From: Trichobilharzia regenti
Lineage: Eukaryota; Platyhelminthes; Trematoda; Strigeidida; Schistosomatidae
DNA length: 64,000 nucleotides
Assembly (NCBI GenBank): GCA_944472135.2
Contig: OX235263.1
Location: forward strand, 85,778,721-85,842,720
Reading direction: 5' to 3'
A model generated the notes under the pieces. That model saw only the letters and a list, made by a program, of their open reading frames with translations, ran no database searches and was not told the origin of the DNA. The first letter of the stretch is position 1; each line of letters begins with the position of its first letter. This document shows, one piece after another, positions 30,801 to 35,668 of this stretch. Position numbers and translations under genes: made by a program.

Positions 30801-33400
30801 TGGAGAGAAGTACTGAGTAGTCCTTTGATTGACAGCTGAATATTAGGTCCACGCCTAAGATGATGTAATCTGATACACTGATGCATAACCGATACCCAGA
30901 ACACTTAGATTGCCACTATTGAAACGGTTTAGTTCGAAGTTCTGTGAGGGGCACATTAATATGACGTCGTTCTCAAGTAGAAATGACGAAATCATGCCAC
31001 TGCAATAGAGTAACACACTTCAGAAATCACATATTTATGGAAGTTGTGTGACAAGTTATTAGCCAAAAACCTAAGTAAGGCATAATAACGCCATAATTGG
31101 CAGTTTTCCTCATTTGAATCTCTGCTTTTATCAGTGGTAAATGTTGATACAAGAGGTAACATCAATTAAGGACATCTAAGATTTAGAATATTTTATTTAA
31201 TCATATATAAAAGTCGACGGTTGTATGTAAGACAAAGTATGCTTAGACAAGGTTTGCCATGCAATCACTTTCAAACCCGACAATGTGGTACACTGACCTC
31301 AATACTTAACTTTTAGCTAATGGATATCGCGTTTACATCTCAATGAACCTGAGTGGTGTCATTATCAGTCATATAATACAAATGACTTTACTTGTTTCCA
31401 AATAAACGTCAGGACTGAAAAGTGTTCAACACTCTTGACTTTTGGAAGGCAAACGGTAGAACACGAAAGAGAAATTTTAAAATAGCAAATTCACTGAAGT
31501 AATATGAATGTTGTGAAAGGGTAATACCTGATACATTCCAAAATTTAAGGTCGAAAGTGGTAAAGGTAAGGAAGTCTTAGATGCATAGTCTACTATATGC
31601 ACCTTCCAGGCCGATAACTGCTACCTTGTCGTGGTGGTCGGGCTTGAATACCGTAATGACCCAACAAGCTAAACTGACTGGGACTCTGTGCCTGCAGGTC
31701 CTAGCATGTCAGGAAAGTTGTTTGGATAGCGGTTAAACTAAAAGCAGTTACCATGGGGTACATGGGCTCCAGTATCCAACCGGATCAAATGGCGTATGAA
31801 CCCATATGGGTCACCGGAAACCATAGGAATGCAGCTCCTGACGCTGCTCCGCTGCCTTGCGGATTAGACTCCAAGTCAAAGGCTCGGGGGTGGTCCCTTA
31901 ATAAAACCACCTGCTTCGGTTTGGGCGCCCGGGCAGTATCTCAGCCCTCACACAATGAATTGAGTGAAGCAACAAACAATCAATGAAACTAATCGCGTGT
32001 TGCAGTTTCCTTCTTTCTTCCCTTCCCGATGATACTGTTTGAACTTGTTAAGCACGACTGTTTTCTTTCCAGATGAAGTTCTTTATCCGTTCTCTACTTA
32101 TATATATTTTTTCTCTTCTTCCTTTTTTTCTTTTGATCTATATTGCTTTATTATTATTGTGTGGCGCATCCTTCTTGGTGCGTTTAAATAAATAAATCAT
32201 AAATAAATATGCACCTTGGTACTCAATGTTTACTGACCAGAAGTATGTTCACAGTATTTACAAAACATCATCAAGGTTGTTCGATAAATCTAATCAGTAT
32301 ATTTATTGTCTATCAGTGTTTCATGTGAAGAATTAAAAGCAGAAAGACATAAAGCGCAACGTGAGAATAAAGAGGTCACGAGTGCGTATGCTAAGGAACA
32401 ATTCTTCATAAATCGGGGACTACTGTATTATGAACATAAAATTAGAAATCCAGACACGGTGTGATTTAATCGAGTTAAAACATACATCTGACATACTGTG
32501 TACGTAAGTAGTTTTGATTTTTGATTTACAGCTTGATTCCACACCGTATTTTTGGTACAAGTATGGAATTTTCAGCATGGATATCGGTAGCCCAAATTTT
32601 GAAGGCCGACCATAGATATCAGGTGTGCGTCGGTGCAGGCTTGAACCCCGGACCATGTGCATGGTCGGCGAGAGTCCTAACCACTGTGCCACCGACGCAC
32701 AGAATGCTCGTCAACCAAGTGGTTGGGTGTTTGGTCTCCGCTGACACACCTATAGGTGTGTCAGCGGAGACCGGACTTACTACCGGTTAGGCGAGGTTTG
32801 TATACAAACCTCGCCTAACCGGTAGTAAGTCCGGTAAAGAGGGGAGGTTGGAAGACCGCTAGCAAACCCACTCCATAAAAAAGAAATAACACTAAAAGTG
32901 ACGAAACATTAAAACTCAAACCAGAAGCCCGATGTTCCCCTCGGAACTCAAAGGAACAAAATAATCAATAAAATATCTGGCATACTTACTTATCAGATAT
33001 TAAACTAGCTAGAGCTCGTTCTTGGATAGTGGATGGCCTGTAAAAGCGCATTTCTGAGATACCCCTGAGGAGTGGTTCTTTCCTGTTGTAGGAAGATATA
33101 CTGTTAACAGGTAATACCTACAAATTCAAATCTTGGAATGTGCGAGCTGAGTGTAGGGGATGATTTGGATCAGATCTTAGCAATTCAAAATCTGCTTCAC
33201 GTGTCTCAAATAAATTACAGTTCAGCAGCTTATTAATGTACGATATCTCTGCCCTTGTGAAGGCTTGAGAATATGAAGAACCTAAGGCACTTACGCTTTT
33301 CATCTGATTCCTCCAATCCAGATTTGGGATCTAACCCATTGTTGATTTTCACAACACTTTCATGCAGAGCTAACCATTCATCAAGATCTGTGCGCGACAT
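570..33400 (-). CDS. DDX19: DDX19/DBP5-type DEAD-box RNA helicase, seven exons, 3' end beyond window
   Basis: ATP-dependent RNA helicase of the DDX19/DBP5 family, which remodels mRNPs at the cytoplasmic face of the nuclear pore during mRNA export (family knowledge). I assembled the exons by hand: all splice phases agree, giving 383 codons plus one base. Visible motifs: Q motif with RPSTIQE (about residues 94-100), motif [11 protein letters not shown] (120-129), PTRELA, IGTPGT (201-206), DEAD (230-233), SAT (262-264) and TTNICSRG (377-384). The start ATG at 33400-33398 is the first in frame after an upstream stop. The helicase C-terminus with motif VI must lie left of position 1. Introns: 31 bp, 39 bp, 7787 bp, 2630 bp, 10587 bp and 10607 bp, plus a seventh that leaves the window. 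The large ones are filled with retroelements. Identity is judged by remembered similarity to animal DDX19; no search was run. Confidence 0.93.
733..2190. other. Intron 6, 3' portion (low-complexity and tandem repeat)
   Basis: No convincing gene. Contains a run of 14 G at 902-915 and the tandem repeat annotated separately. The open frames here cross low-complexity DNA and resemble nothing known. Confidence 0.6.
1765..1941. repeat. 53-bp tandem repeat, about 3.3 copies
   Basis: The block starting CAATAACAAAATGTGTG recurs at 1765, 1818, 1871 and (partly) 1924, exactly 53 bp apart, with one or two changes per copy. Each unit contains GATGATATACCATATATGC. Confidence 0.95.
2200..2590. mobile_element. 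Head-to-head pair of tRNA-derived short elements with decayed hammerhead sequence
   Basis: A minus-oriented copy (about 2229-2345) faces a plus-oriented copy (about 2450-2590) across a spacer. Both share the GTAACC(A/G)GAAGGTC block and the GGAGTACTGGACAGCTGTC or GAGTCCCA-type blocks seen intact at 50.2-50.5 kb. In the plus copy the catalytic core reads ATGAGGA instead of CTGAAGA. In the minus copy stem II is deleted. Both ribozymes are therefore probably dead. The same head-to-head order as at 50.1 kb suggests one mobile unit. Confidence 0.75.
2600..3650. other. Intron 6 sequence without recognised features
   Basis: AT-rich; no coding exon, RNA gene or clear repeat boundary was recognised. 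Confidence 0.5.
3655..3785 (+). mobile_element. tRNA-derived short element with decayed hammerhead core
   Basis: A B-box-like GAGTTCGATTCTC (about 3698-3710) is followed by ATGAAGAGTCCCC, GAGGACGAAAC and AACTGTC. This follows the order of a type I hammerhead: core, stem II GTCC/GGAC, GAAA, then the cleavage triplet GTC. The invariant first C of CTGANGA is A here, so activity is unlikely. Confidence 0.7.
3875..4683. repeat. Long foldback (inverted repeat), arms about 275 bp
   Basis: The left arm (about 3875-4150) and right arm (about 4403-4683) are reverse complements with a few mismatches, for example GTACATACAATGATAAAG on the left and CTTTATCATTGTATGTAC on the right. The roughly 250-bp loop carries TTTATGCCCTTCATGCAAAC, which also occurs in both arms of the foldback at 5.1-6.0 kb. 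Confidence 0.85.
5072..5118. repeat. (TA)n then (GA)n microsatellite
   Basis: TA dinucleotides to about 5098, followed by GA dinucleotides; this abuts the outer edge of a foldback arm. Confidence 0.95.
5114..5985. repeat. Long foldback with about 354-bp arms around a Penelope-like fragment
   Basis: The left arm (5114-5467) and right arm (5633-5985) are almost perfect reverse complements, from AAAACAGATAATATCACTAA outside to CAGCGTCTGGACGT inside. The 165-bp loop encodes a GIY-YIG-type C-terminal fragment on the minus strand. Such near-identity over more than 350 bp points to a recent inverted duplication or an element with long inverted ends. Confidence 0.92.
5450..5640 (-). pseudogene. Penelope-like GIY-YIG domain fragment (foldback loop)
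   Basis: Minus-strand translation gives [20 protein letters not shown], then AEAVAI and LCIQKEHV. This matches the C-terminal part of the GIY-YIG endonuclease of Penelope-like elements and resembles the copies at 6.3, 7.6 and 13.6 kb. It lacks an RT and is a remnant. Confidence 0.75.
5986..6278. other. Intron 6 sequence without recognised features
   Basis: AT-rich spacer between the foldback and the next Penelope-like fragment. Confidence 0.5.
6279..6600 (-). pseudogene. Penelope-like GIY-YIG domain fragment
   Basis: Minus-strand reading shows [20 protein letters not shown] at the start of the domain, then [23 protein letters not shown] and DFCVQQEYV. This is the standard order of a Penelope-like C-terminal endonuclease. 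Frame changes between the parts and the absence of the RT mark it as a remnant. Confidence 0.7.
6601..7260. other. Intron 6 spacer
   Basis: No supported gene. An open plus frame of 108 codons at 6918-7244 is AT-rich and resembles nothing I know. Confidence 0.5.
7265..7412. repeat. Inverted flank of the Penelope-like block, left copy
   Basis: Contains CTAATAGCTTTATCAAAGTA and CAACGTAATCATCG. A diverged reverse-complement copy lies at about 10856-11010, so the Penelope-like block at 7.4-10.3 kb sits between inverted repeats. Confidence 0.75.
7420..9760 (-). pseudogene. Penelope-like retroelement: RT plus GIY-YIG endonuclease, broken
   Basis: Decreasing coordinates follow the protein order. 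9676-9110 holds the N-terminal region with [18 protein letters not shown]. 9041-8703 holds fingers and palm with [18 protein letters not shown] and [12 protein letters not shown]. About 8665-8590 reads [17 protein letters not shown]. 8580-8356 holds the catalytic strand. 8384-8097 is the thumb. 7950-7623 is GIY-YIG with SYIGRTERR and [10 protein letters not shown]. The catalytic YVDD reads YVDV, and several frameshifts and stops break the frame, so the copy is dead. The RT plus GIY-YIG combination is specific to Penelope-like elements. Schistosomes are known to carry such elements; I do not assign a family name. Confidence 0.9.
9760..10340 (-). pseudogene. Second Penelope-like C-terminal fragment, in tandem
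   Basis: Minus-strand reading gives [20 protein letters not shown], a GIY-YIG core, with downstream [17 protein letters not shown]. It lies immediately upstream (minus sense) of the fuller copy, in the same orientation, as in the partial tandem arrays common for Penelope-like elements. It contains stops. Confidence 0.78.
10368..10836 (-). mobile_element. 3' end of an RTE-like LINE, inverted copy
   Basis: The minus-strand sequence matches the C-terminus and 3' tail of the RTE copy at 11757-12886 ([12 protein letters not shown] and [15 protein letters not shown] residues, then the conserved GCAGAGTTCTATGTCGAAA tail). The two copies form an inverted repeat of about 465 bp. Truncated at the 5' end. 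Confidence 0.85.
10856..11010. repeat. Inverted flank of the Penelope-like block, right copy
   Basis: Diverged reverse complement of 7265-7412; shares TACTTTGATAAAGCTATTAG and CGATGATTACGTTGTTA. Confidence 0.75.
11340..11577 (-). CDS. DDX19: DDX19-like exon 6 (SAT motif)
   Basis: Acceptor TTTCAAG, donor GTAAGT. Encodes [19 protein letters not shown] and ends at AQAIIFC-type sequence (GQAIIFCA). It bridges the two RecA-like domains. Confidence 0.93.
11757..12886 (+). pseudogene. RTE-like LINE, 5' truncated and decayed
   Basis: Starts inside the RT region (TTCATCATAGATGTACTGATGG, compare 19882 onward). It keeps recognisable ADDIV-like, [25 protein letters not shown] and [10 protein letters not shown] segments with many stops, then the C-terminal [12 protein letters not shown] block and 3' tail ending near 12886. 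It lies in intron 6 of the helicase gene, less than 200 bp upstream (minus sense) of exon 6. Confidence 0.85.
12887..13466. other. Intron sequence, unrecognised
   Basis: One open plus frame of 132 codons (13007-13405) resembles no family I know. Nothing else is supported. Confidence 0.5.
13467..14266. repeat. Foldback with about 130-bp arms around a Penelope-like fragment
   Basis: The left arm (13467-13595) and right arm (14129-14266) are diverged reverse complements (AATAAGGCATTTCGAAGAC on the left, GTCTTCTAAATGCCTTATTC on the right). The interior encodes a GIY-YIG fragment on the minus strand. It is the same arrangement as at 5.1-6.0 kb, but older. Confidence 0.8.
13620..14110 (-). pseudogene. 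Penelope-like GIY-YIG fragment (foldback interior)
   Basis: Minus-strand reading: [21 protein letters not shown] region, then [11 protein letters not shown] followed (after a small indel) by [28 protein letters not shown] and [16 protein letters not shown]. This is the usual Penelope-like endonuclease order. Frameshifted and without an RT. Confidence 0.72.
14509..14560. repeat. (AT)n microsatellite
   Basis: Uninterrupted AT dinucleotides, about 26 units. Confidence 0.98.
14561..15879. other. Intron 5 sequence, unrecognised
   Basis: No supported gene, RNA or element boundary. The minus open frame at 15596-15988 extends into a repeat shared with 25.97 kb and resembles no known protein. Confidence 0.45.
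15880..16004 (-). repeat. Dispersed repeat shared with 25975-26085
   Basis: The minus strand begins ACACCCGAATTGACGC and continues with GTGGCCACATGAGAGCATTT. The copy at 25975-26085 on the plus strand is about 90 percent alike by eye. Both copies touch RTE sequence. Confidence 0.8.
16005..17211 (-). pseudogene. RTE-like LINE 'A', 3' half (split by nested element)
   Basis: A 260-codon open frame at 17103-16321 holds the end of the [43 protein letters not shown] and [13 protein letters not shown] 3' UTR follows, ending in an AATAAATAAATAA tail at about 16005. The frame continues across the inserted element [10 protein letters not shown] at 20990 joins [12 protein letters not shown] at 17211. 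It is thus the second half of the element resumed at 20973. RTE clade judged by the RT and C-terminal motifs; similar to the schistosome SR2/Perere-3 type elements in general plan. Confidence 0.88.
17201..17211. repeat. Target site duplication of RTE 'B', left copy
   Basis: AGTGATGATAG, repeated at 20973-20983. It lies inside the RT frame of element A. Confidence 0.9.
17688..18785 (+). CDS. RTE 'B' apurinic-type endonuclease region
   Basis: Non-LTR retrotransposon endonuclease (DNase I-like fold), which nicks target DNA. Motifs seen: [49 protein letters not shown] and DTDHALV, which include the usual N, E, GDFN and DH active-site residues. The original start lies further upstream: element C reads through from 27062 and the equivalent here is about 17374. 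A one-base loss near 17699 splits the N-terminus. The end of this frame ([14 protein letters not shown]) is a frameshift product; the restored family frame runs into the RT. Confidence 0.88.
   Translation: MPSSTDATPLLDGSSLPLHSVSTKNDESQKTTTDSLLKPRHQFHIGAFNVRTLCQIGQQASLAKTLASRAIDVCCVSETRIQDPSVVIHLTPPGQQDESSKFTLRVSGDATASSRGLAGVGIALSTRAEKTLLDWIPVDSRMCAVRLNGSVRRRKDCTTRRCLFVISAYAPTDCSSDETKDEFYQKLSSLVRKAKRSDIVVLAGDFNAQVGKLCQSEKDVGGTYGVPCQRTDNGDRLLQFCSDNHLFLVSTNFKHKERHCLTWRPPSSNQRWTQIDHIAISYRWRGSVGDCRSFWNTCVDTDHALVRARVCLRLNGRRKQLAVKPSRPQLDQETKSLFEEELAKRISESTAVLTLEKPGRIFSQL
18803..20800 (+). CDS. RTE 'B' reverse transcriptase
   Basis: A 665-codon RT frame, uninterrupted. Seen: GKAAGPDGI (fingers), [47 protein letters not shown] (motif A), [15 protein letters not shown] (motif B), [10 protein letters not shown] (motif C, catalytic YADD intact), [12 protein letters not shown], then a C-terminal region with [10 protein letters not shown] typical of RTE elements. 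The start codon is only where the frame opens after the frameshift; in the family it is fused to the endonuclease. Confidence 0.92.
   Translation: MNKTNPKVSKNHWISTASSELIDARRLIPASSEFNEERKLHKRKLTKSLRKDREQWWVTKAKEMEKALAIGNTRQLFRLITESGGKRQFISETISEKNGSLISSQDRRLERWKEHFEEQFNLPTATLNLPAIHHTPEWDIDTGPPSVGEVTKAISNLKRGKAAGPDGIIPEVFKYGGDILVCRLTEVLGKVWESETVPSDWGKSLIIPIFKKGNKSSCDNHRGISLTNIVSKILGSVIMHRLSRTREEQTRENQAGFRPGRGCIDHIFTLRQILEHRHTFRRPTIVIFLDLKAAFDSVDRKVLWQCLTVKGVPRKYIALIKALYSNSRSRVRAYGELSSELVTTSGVRQGCPLSPFLFNFIIDMLMEVSLTERSDLGIDLLPGNNLMDLEYADDIVLLGEDADKMQSLLNTLSSNLRMFGMRFAPAKCKMLLQDWTTSTPNLVIGSEVIEHVDHFTYLGSCISTNGLIGDEISARIRKARAAFADLHHLWRRRDIRLSTKGRVYCSSVRSVLLYGSETWPIRVEDMKRLTAFDHRCLRSLSHVRWFHKISNVDVRRRVLGKEGKSIDEVIKLHRLRWLGHVVRMPNHRLPRRALLADIGSGWKRASGGQTKTWHQSMKSLTVKLSQVGRCRLPGWGPRDSRNQWLETIGDMAQNRCQWRRCIQSL
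20973..21790 (-). pseudogene. RTE-like LINE 'A', 5' half of RT
   Basis: Minus frames 21782-21360 and 21394-20948 read [28 protein letters not shown], then [32 protein letters not shown] and [16 protein letters not shown], with a frameshift near 21380. The right copy of the 11-bp duplication (20973-20983) marks where element B entered. Confidence 0.88.
21791..22046. mobile_element. RTE 5' UTR segment in inverted orientation upstream of element A
   Basis: The plus strand reads as an RTE leader (CCGGAAATGATGGGGATGCA, compare CCGGAAACCATAGGAATGCA at 31819), opposite to the RT of element A. The same joint recurs as a reverse complement at 25667-25979. Confidence 0.75.
22165..22354 (-). CDS. DDX19: DDX19-like exon 5 (DEAD motif)
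   Basis: Acceptor CTATTTTAG, donor GTAAGT. Encodes [20 protein letters not shown] and then [17 protein letters not shown]. The DEAD box and the IGTPGT segment match DDX19 closely. Confidence 0.93.
22485..23330 (+). pseudogene. Decayed RTE-like 3' fragment
   Basis: Degenerate plus-strand match to the C-terminal half of element A: GCGCCTAGTGCAAAGTACTG (FAPSKCKVL equivalent), AATTATTTAGGTAGTTGTGT (YLGSC), then CATCATGACTCCCTGGCTGA as at 16320 in element A. Many stops. Lies in helicase intron 4. Confidence 0.78.
23331..24449. other. Intron 4 sequence with tRNA-like remnant
   Basis: No gene seen. The minus strand at about 24185-24265 carries GGGTTCGATTCCCGACC, a good B box, with an imperfect A-box region upstream. 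It may be a decayed tRNA-derived element. Short GGAACTCAAAAGAA blocks near 23680 resemble one near 32950. Confidence 0.5.
24450..24565 (-). pseudogene. Short RTE-like fragment
   Basis: Minus frame [15 protein letters not shown] aligns with the [15 protein letters not shown] segment of element A at about 16590. About 110 bp. Confidence 0.65.
24857..24898. repeat. (TA)n microsatellite
   Basis: About 21 TA units in helicase intron 4. Confidence 0.97.
24985..25202 (-). CDS. DDX19: DDX19-like exon 4 (Walker A)
   Basis: Starts after a TTTTCAAG acceptor with CCCACAAAAT, so the joint reads SDNPQNMIAQ as in DDX19. It contains GTGKT and PTRELALQ. The exon ends at CGAG before a GTATAC donor. An open frame that continues past the donor is intron read-through. 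Confidence 0.92.
25667..25979. mobile_element. Second copy of the inverted-leader RTE 5' end
   Basis: Reverse complement of about 21740-22046: TGCGAGGGCTAGAG, TTCGATCCGTTCGGATTTTA, TAGACTAGTCTAGTCTAG and TAAGAACACCCG in that order. It ends where element A continues into the RT, and is followed by the repeat shared with 15880-16004. Confidence 0.85.
25975..26085 (+). repeat. Dispersed repeat shared with 15880-16004
   Basis: ACACCCGAATTGACGCATGG through GAGAGGAATACTGAAGGC; see the partner copy. Confidence 0.8.
26086..26888. other. Intron 3 sequence, unrecognised
   Basis: No supported gene or element. CATAATGGAATTATGATCTA near 26339 recurs in diverged form at about 34068. Confidence 0.45.
26889..26901. 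repeat. Target site duplication of RTE 'C', left copy
   Basis: AAGTCTCACATCC, repeated at 30778-30790. Confidence 0.92.
27062..28465 (+). CDS. RTE 'C' N-terminal and endonuclease region
   Basis: A 467-codon frame beginning [17 protein letters not shown]. This is the complete N-terminus that is broken in element B. An N-terminal segment of about 150 residues, rich in Ser and Pro, precedes the endonuclease ([41 protein letters not shown]). The last residues PGRIFSQL arise from a 10-bp deletion; before it the frame FDSCAHPG matches the restored fusion to the RT. Confidence 0.9.
   Translation: MIQTNSQNFMPDRPWPGLTTTALPAAVSQGRSDKYATEAHQTKENKQKQAACDRPQAVVPWTLRSRNQLPRCGQPGSNKRPHNPKCTQNLSNPHSSLSSSSSLLPCLPPTDATPLLDGSSLPLHSVSTKNDGSQKTTTDSLLKPRHQFHIGALNVRTLCQIGQQASLAKTLASRAIDVCCVSETRIQDPSVVIHLTPPGQQDESSKFTLRVSGDATASSRGLAVVGIALSTRAEKTLLDWIPVDSRMCAVRLNGSVRRRKDCTTRRCLFVISAYAPTDCSSDETKDEFYQKLSSLVRKAKRSDIVVLAGDFNAQVGKLCQSEKDVGGTYGVPCQRTDNGDRLLQFCSDNHLFLVSTNFKHKERHCLTWRPPSSNQRWTQIDHIAISYRWRGSVGDCRSFWNTCVDTDHALVRARVCLRLNGRRKQLAVKPSRPQLDQETKYLFEEELAKRISEFDSCAHPGRIFSQL
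28483..30607 (+). pseudogene. RTE 'C' reverse transcriptase, broken
   Basis: Three frames (28483-28926, 28949-29452, 29482-30607 with a shift near 29890) together cover the same RT as element B. Motif [14 protein letters not shown] is intact. The catalytic [10 protein letters not shown] is present at 29775 but is preceded by a foreign 134-bp duplicated block. Dead RT. Confidence 0.9.
29641..29774 (+). repeat. 134-bp templated duplication inside RTE 'C' (source 30266-30399)
   Basis: Identical to 30266-30399 from GGCGTTAGGCGTAGAG to ACTAGCTGA by eye. Element B has GACTTAGAATATGC at this point without the block. Confidence 0.95.
30778..31594. other. Intron 3 sequence, unrecognised
   Basis: Begins with the right copy of the 13-bp duplication (30778-30790). 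No gene or repeat is recognised in the rest. Confidence 0.5.
31606..32206 (+). mobile_element. RTE 'D': 601-bp internally deleted, non-autonomous RTE
   Basis: Flanked by the 11-bp duplication ATATGCACCTT (31595-31605 and 32207-32217). The first about 370 bp are an RTE leader (GTGGTGGTCGGGCTTGAATA). The last about 220 bp match the 3' UTR of element A (GTTTGAACTTGTTAAGCA, GTGTGGCGCATCCTTCTTGG, AATAAATAAATCA). All coding sequence is absent. It must have been moved by a helper RTE in trans. Confidence 0.88.
32624..32700 (-). other. tRNA-like sequence (pseudo-tRNA or short-element head)
   Basis: The ends GTGCGTCGGTG and CACCGACGCAC pair over 11 bp. The minus strand has an A-box-like TGGCACAGTGGTTAGGA and a B-box-like GGGGTTCAAGCC. 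D and T stems pair poorly, so a working tRNA is unlikely. Confidence 0.5.
32733..32772. repeat. Perfect 40-bp palindrome
   Basis: GGTCTCCGCTGACACACCTA is followed directly by its exact reverse complement; no loop. Confidence 0.98.
32770..32835. repeat. Perfect 66-bp palindrome
   Basis: Centred on GTATAC at 32800-32805, with exact reverse-complement arms of 33 bp starting ACCGGACTTACTACC. It overlaps the previous palindrome by the three bases ACC. Confidence 0.98.
32990..33082 (-). CDS. DDX19: DDX19-like exon 3 (Q motif)
   Basis: Encodes [20 protein letters not shown] and on to ASLISD. The acceptor is CAACAG and the donor GTAAGT. It carries the aromatic, RPSTIQ Q-motif of DEAD-box helicases. 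The joint to the previous exon restores NLKEPLL. Confidence 0.9.
33122..33263 (-). CDS. DDX19: DDX19-like exon 2
   Basis: Encodes the pre-core region, including [11 protein letters not shown] and [15 protein letters not shown], matching the DDX19 segment just before the Q motif. The acceptor is CTCAAG and the donor GTAGGT. Using the alternative GTATTA donor three bases later would leave a stop codon, so GTAGGT is preferred. Confidence 0.88.
33295..33400 (-). CDS. DDX19: DDX19-like exon 1 (start codon)
   Basis: Encodes [14 protein letters not shown] and continues to EESDEK. The donor is GTAAGTG directly after the exon. The frame is open upstream of the ATG but contains no other ATG before a stop. 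The exon ends in phase 1. Confidence 0.85.
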
Positions 33401-34282
33401 CCTAATGTGTTGAGCAACAGAAACTGAAAATGCCGCTTTTGTTTCAGTCCCAATAATTAATATCCATAAGGTTATTTAATAGCTTATACGGGCCTTTTGA
33501 GCGAAGTGAAAGAATGCTGGCCAGGTCAAACTTAAAGCACCACTAACTAATAATGGAGTGCGACCGCACCAATGACCTTGAAAGGCTCACTGAGCAAGTT
33601 AGTGAATCCTGGAAAATAATGTCATCATCACCAATAAAATACGCTTATCGAAGTGTTATGTTATTAAACGGGATATCTGGCAAGTTTCAGCTTAGGTTTG
33701 GGACACGTTAGGGTTAGGTTAAGCTAACAAAGGCAACAGTAGTTTTGGTTCGGGTTAGATTACAGTTAGTTAAGGGATATTTTCACATTTGGGTTAGGTT
33801 CAGGAAAGATTAGGGTAATTGTAAGGGGTTAGAAGACACAAGTGATTACATGCATAGAATGTGGTTAAATTACTGTTGCTATAATTATTAAGAATAGAAC
33901 TTCTGCATTGCGAAGAGTAATATTCCACTGAGGGTAAAATTTACTTTAATAAAGTCCCGCAGTGTTATTCAGTAGTGATATTAAATGATGACATTTCGAG
34001 CACAATCTACTGCTCAAGAAATATTGCTGCATAACTCTATGAAAATTTATCAAAATAAATTTTACCCACAATGGAATAATACTCTGCTGATACTCCAACC
34101 TTAAACTGAGAACTATTTTTTATCACATGTGAGAGGAAGCTATTCTCTGTAACACTTTTAGACAGTTTTTAGGCAATTTTCTCATAAATTCACATATTAC
34201 ATACACAAAATTGCTTCCTTCACGCGATTGATGAGCTTGAGGTCATCCGCTGATTAGTGGTATTGGTGCTTAAAGTTTCACT
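33401..34282. other. Upstream region of the helicase gene
   Basis: Upstream of the helicase ATG on the minus strand. No clear core promoter was identified. Degenerate GGGTTAGG-type stretches occur at about 33700-33840, too irregular to call telomeric repeats. Confidence 0.5.
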
Positions 34283-34510
34283 TTGCCCGAGGCAGGGGCT
34301 TGGCGCGTCACAAAGAGCACTTCTAACGAACTACAGACCTTTATCAGCAGCCGTCTTTACTCAACCCTCAAGATCAGACGGCTGGCCAGAAAAGATCAGC
34401 GACAGCGATCTCTGGCAGTGAACGAACCAACCCAGCAGGAACTAAGTGTGCAAAATTCTGCAACAGATCGTTTATTGAGAAAATCAGCAGATATTTACAG
34501 ATTTTTATGA
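34283..34510 (+). pseudogene. Possible LINE C-terminal fragment
   Basis: The plus frame RVTKSTSNELQTFISSRLYSTLKIR, then NEPTQQE, resembles the post-RT region of RTE-like elements (TN-LQTFI-N-CLR-ILKIRW pattern). Weak. Confidence 0.4.
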
Positions 34511-35039
34511 ACACTATTATTTGTTATTGCTGGCAGAGAAGTGACGTCCTCTGGTGGGTTCTCCTGCTGCTGAAGGTTACTCTGACAAGTCTTTCTTGTC
34601 GTTTCTGAGACAGTCCGTTGATGTGCCTGCTAATCGTATCCGCCCATGCCAAGTCGACTGCTATTGGTTGTTGGGTTAGTCTTTGTTCTTGATTCTTTTG
34701 CGTGACAAAGATTTGGTACATAAACATTGACGTAAATTGTTGTCTACCAGTTTTGGCTAGCGGACGGCTCTCACCACAAGTGTACCGGTAACAATGCAAT
34801 ATAATCTGCAGGAGGCTCGCTACGGCAGTTAGTGTCTATTTGAACATGCAAAGAAGTAATAATGAATCAGAGGTCGGTGAATTTTTGATTCATTTCGGTA
34901 AAGAAACGGAATGACTGCGAACCAAACCATAGAAAATACCGAATGAAGCATGCAGGAGCAGCACATAAGCACCGAATGAGTCAGTGGGATTCCAAATGCA
35001 ACTATCAGGATATTTTCATTACTTGTTAGATATCCAGGT
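34511..35039. other. Unrecognised
   Basis: No supported gene. Open minus frames at 34524-34799 and 34829-35089 resemble no known proteins. Confidence 0.4.
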
Positions 35040-35305
35040 TTATCGGCGCCGTATCGACAGTGATTTGGATTCGTCATCATGACCAACATATAAATGAATA
35101 TCCAGATGTATACGAAAGCTTGCTCGCCATCCGGGTTTAGTTAATTCAACTTCAAGAAGGGTTTGACTATTAAACGACTTTGACATATTTAACAAAGTGT
35201 CGAAGTGACCATGGGAAGAATACGTATGCATTAAGTGCATTACTTCGTTGACTCCAACCATCACTGAGCATATAAATTCTCTCCACTGTGTAAAGGGTGT
35301 TTCAG
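35040..35305 (-). other. Candidate coding segment interrupted by the gypsy LTR
   Basis: About 88 minus-strand codons without a stop run from the LTR edge to TAA at 35040: WREFICSVMVGVNEVMHL, HGHFDTLLNMSKSF, ELTKPGWRASFRIHLDIHLY. Composition is protein-like and not from a recognised element. The frame is also open through the LTR, but that part belongs to the LTR. It could be a host exon in which the element landed. Function unknown. Confidence 0.35.
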
Positions 35306-35636
35306 AGGTTGACGGTATAGACGTTCGCTCACAGTACTGAGTATATTGACGCAATCTCTTATACAGCAACTTCTTACTTATTAATTCTCGCGTACCAAAA
35401 GCAAAGCAAAGACAATATTTGATCGTCCAAATTATGGGATATATTTCGGGACCAAAACGAGCCGTCAGACGAACGCTTAGCTGGCTAGTGATCATGCCGC
35501 ACGTGACACGACGGGGTACCAAATGGCGGGGATGCTTGACCGGAAGCCTTCAGCCCAACAAGTCGACTTAAACAGTGGTGGTCAGCATCCAATGATTGCT
35601 GTGGTCAATAATTTTGGGGAATTATTGACCGCTACA
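35306..35636 (-). mobile_element. Gypsy 'G' 3' LTR
   Basis: Direct repeat of 40287-40610. On the minus strand it begins TGTAGCGGTCAATAATTCC, just after a purine-rich CTAGGGGGGAGTGAGC tract, and ends near CCGTCAACCT. The last bases are uncertain. Confidence 0.85.
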
Positions 35637-35668
35637 GCTCACTCCCCCCTAGCGGGGTGGTGAGGACC

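Noticed and set aside
32624..32700. Functional tRNA gene
   Set aside because: Acceptor-like ends and A/B boxes are present, but the D and T stems do not pair and the anticodon loop is unclear.
33700..33840. Interstitial telomeric repeat
   Set aside because: GTTAGGGTTAGG-like pieces are scattered and irregular; no run of the TTAGGG unit.
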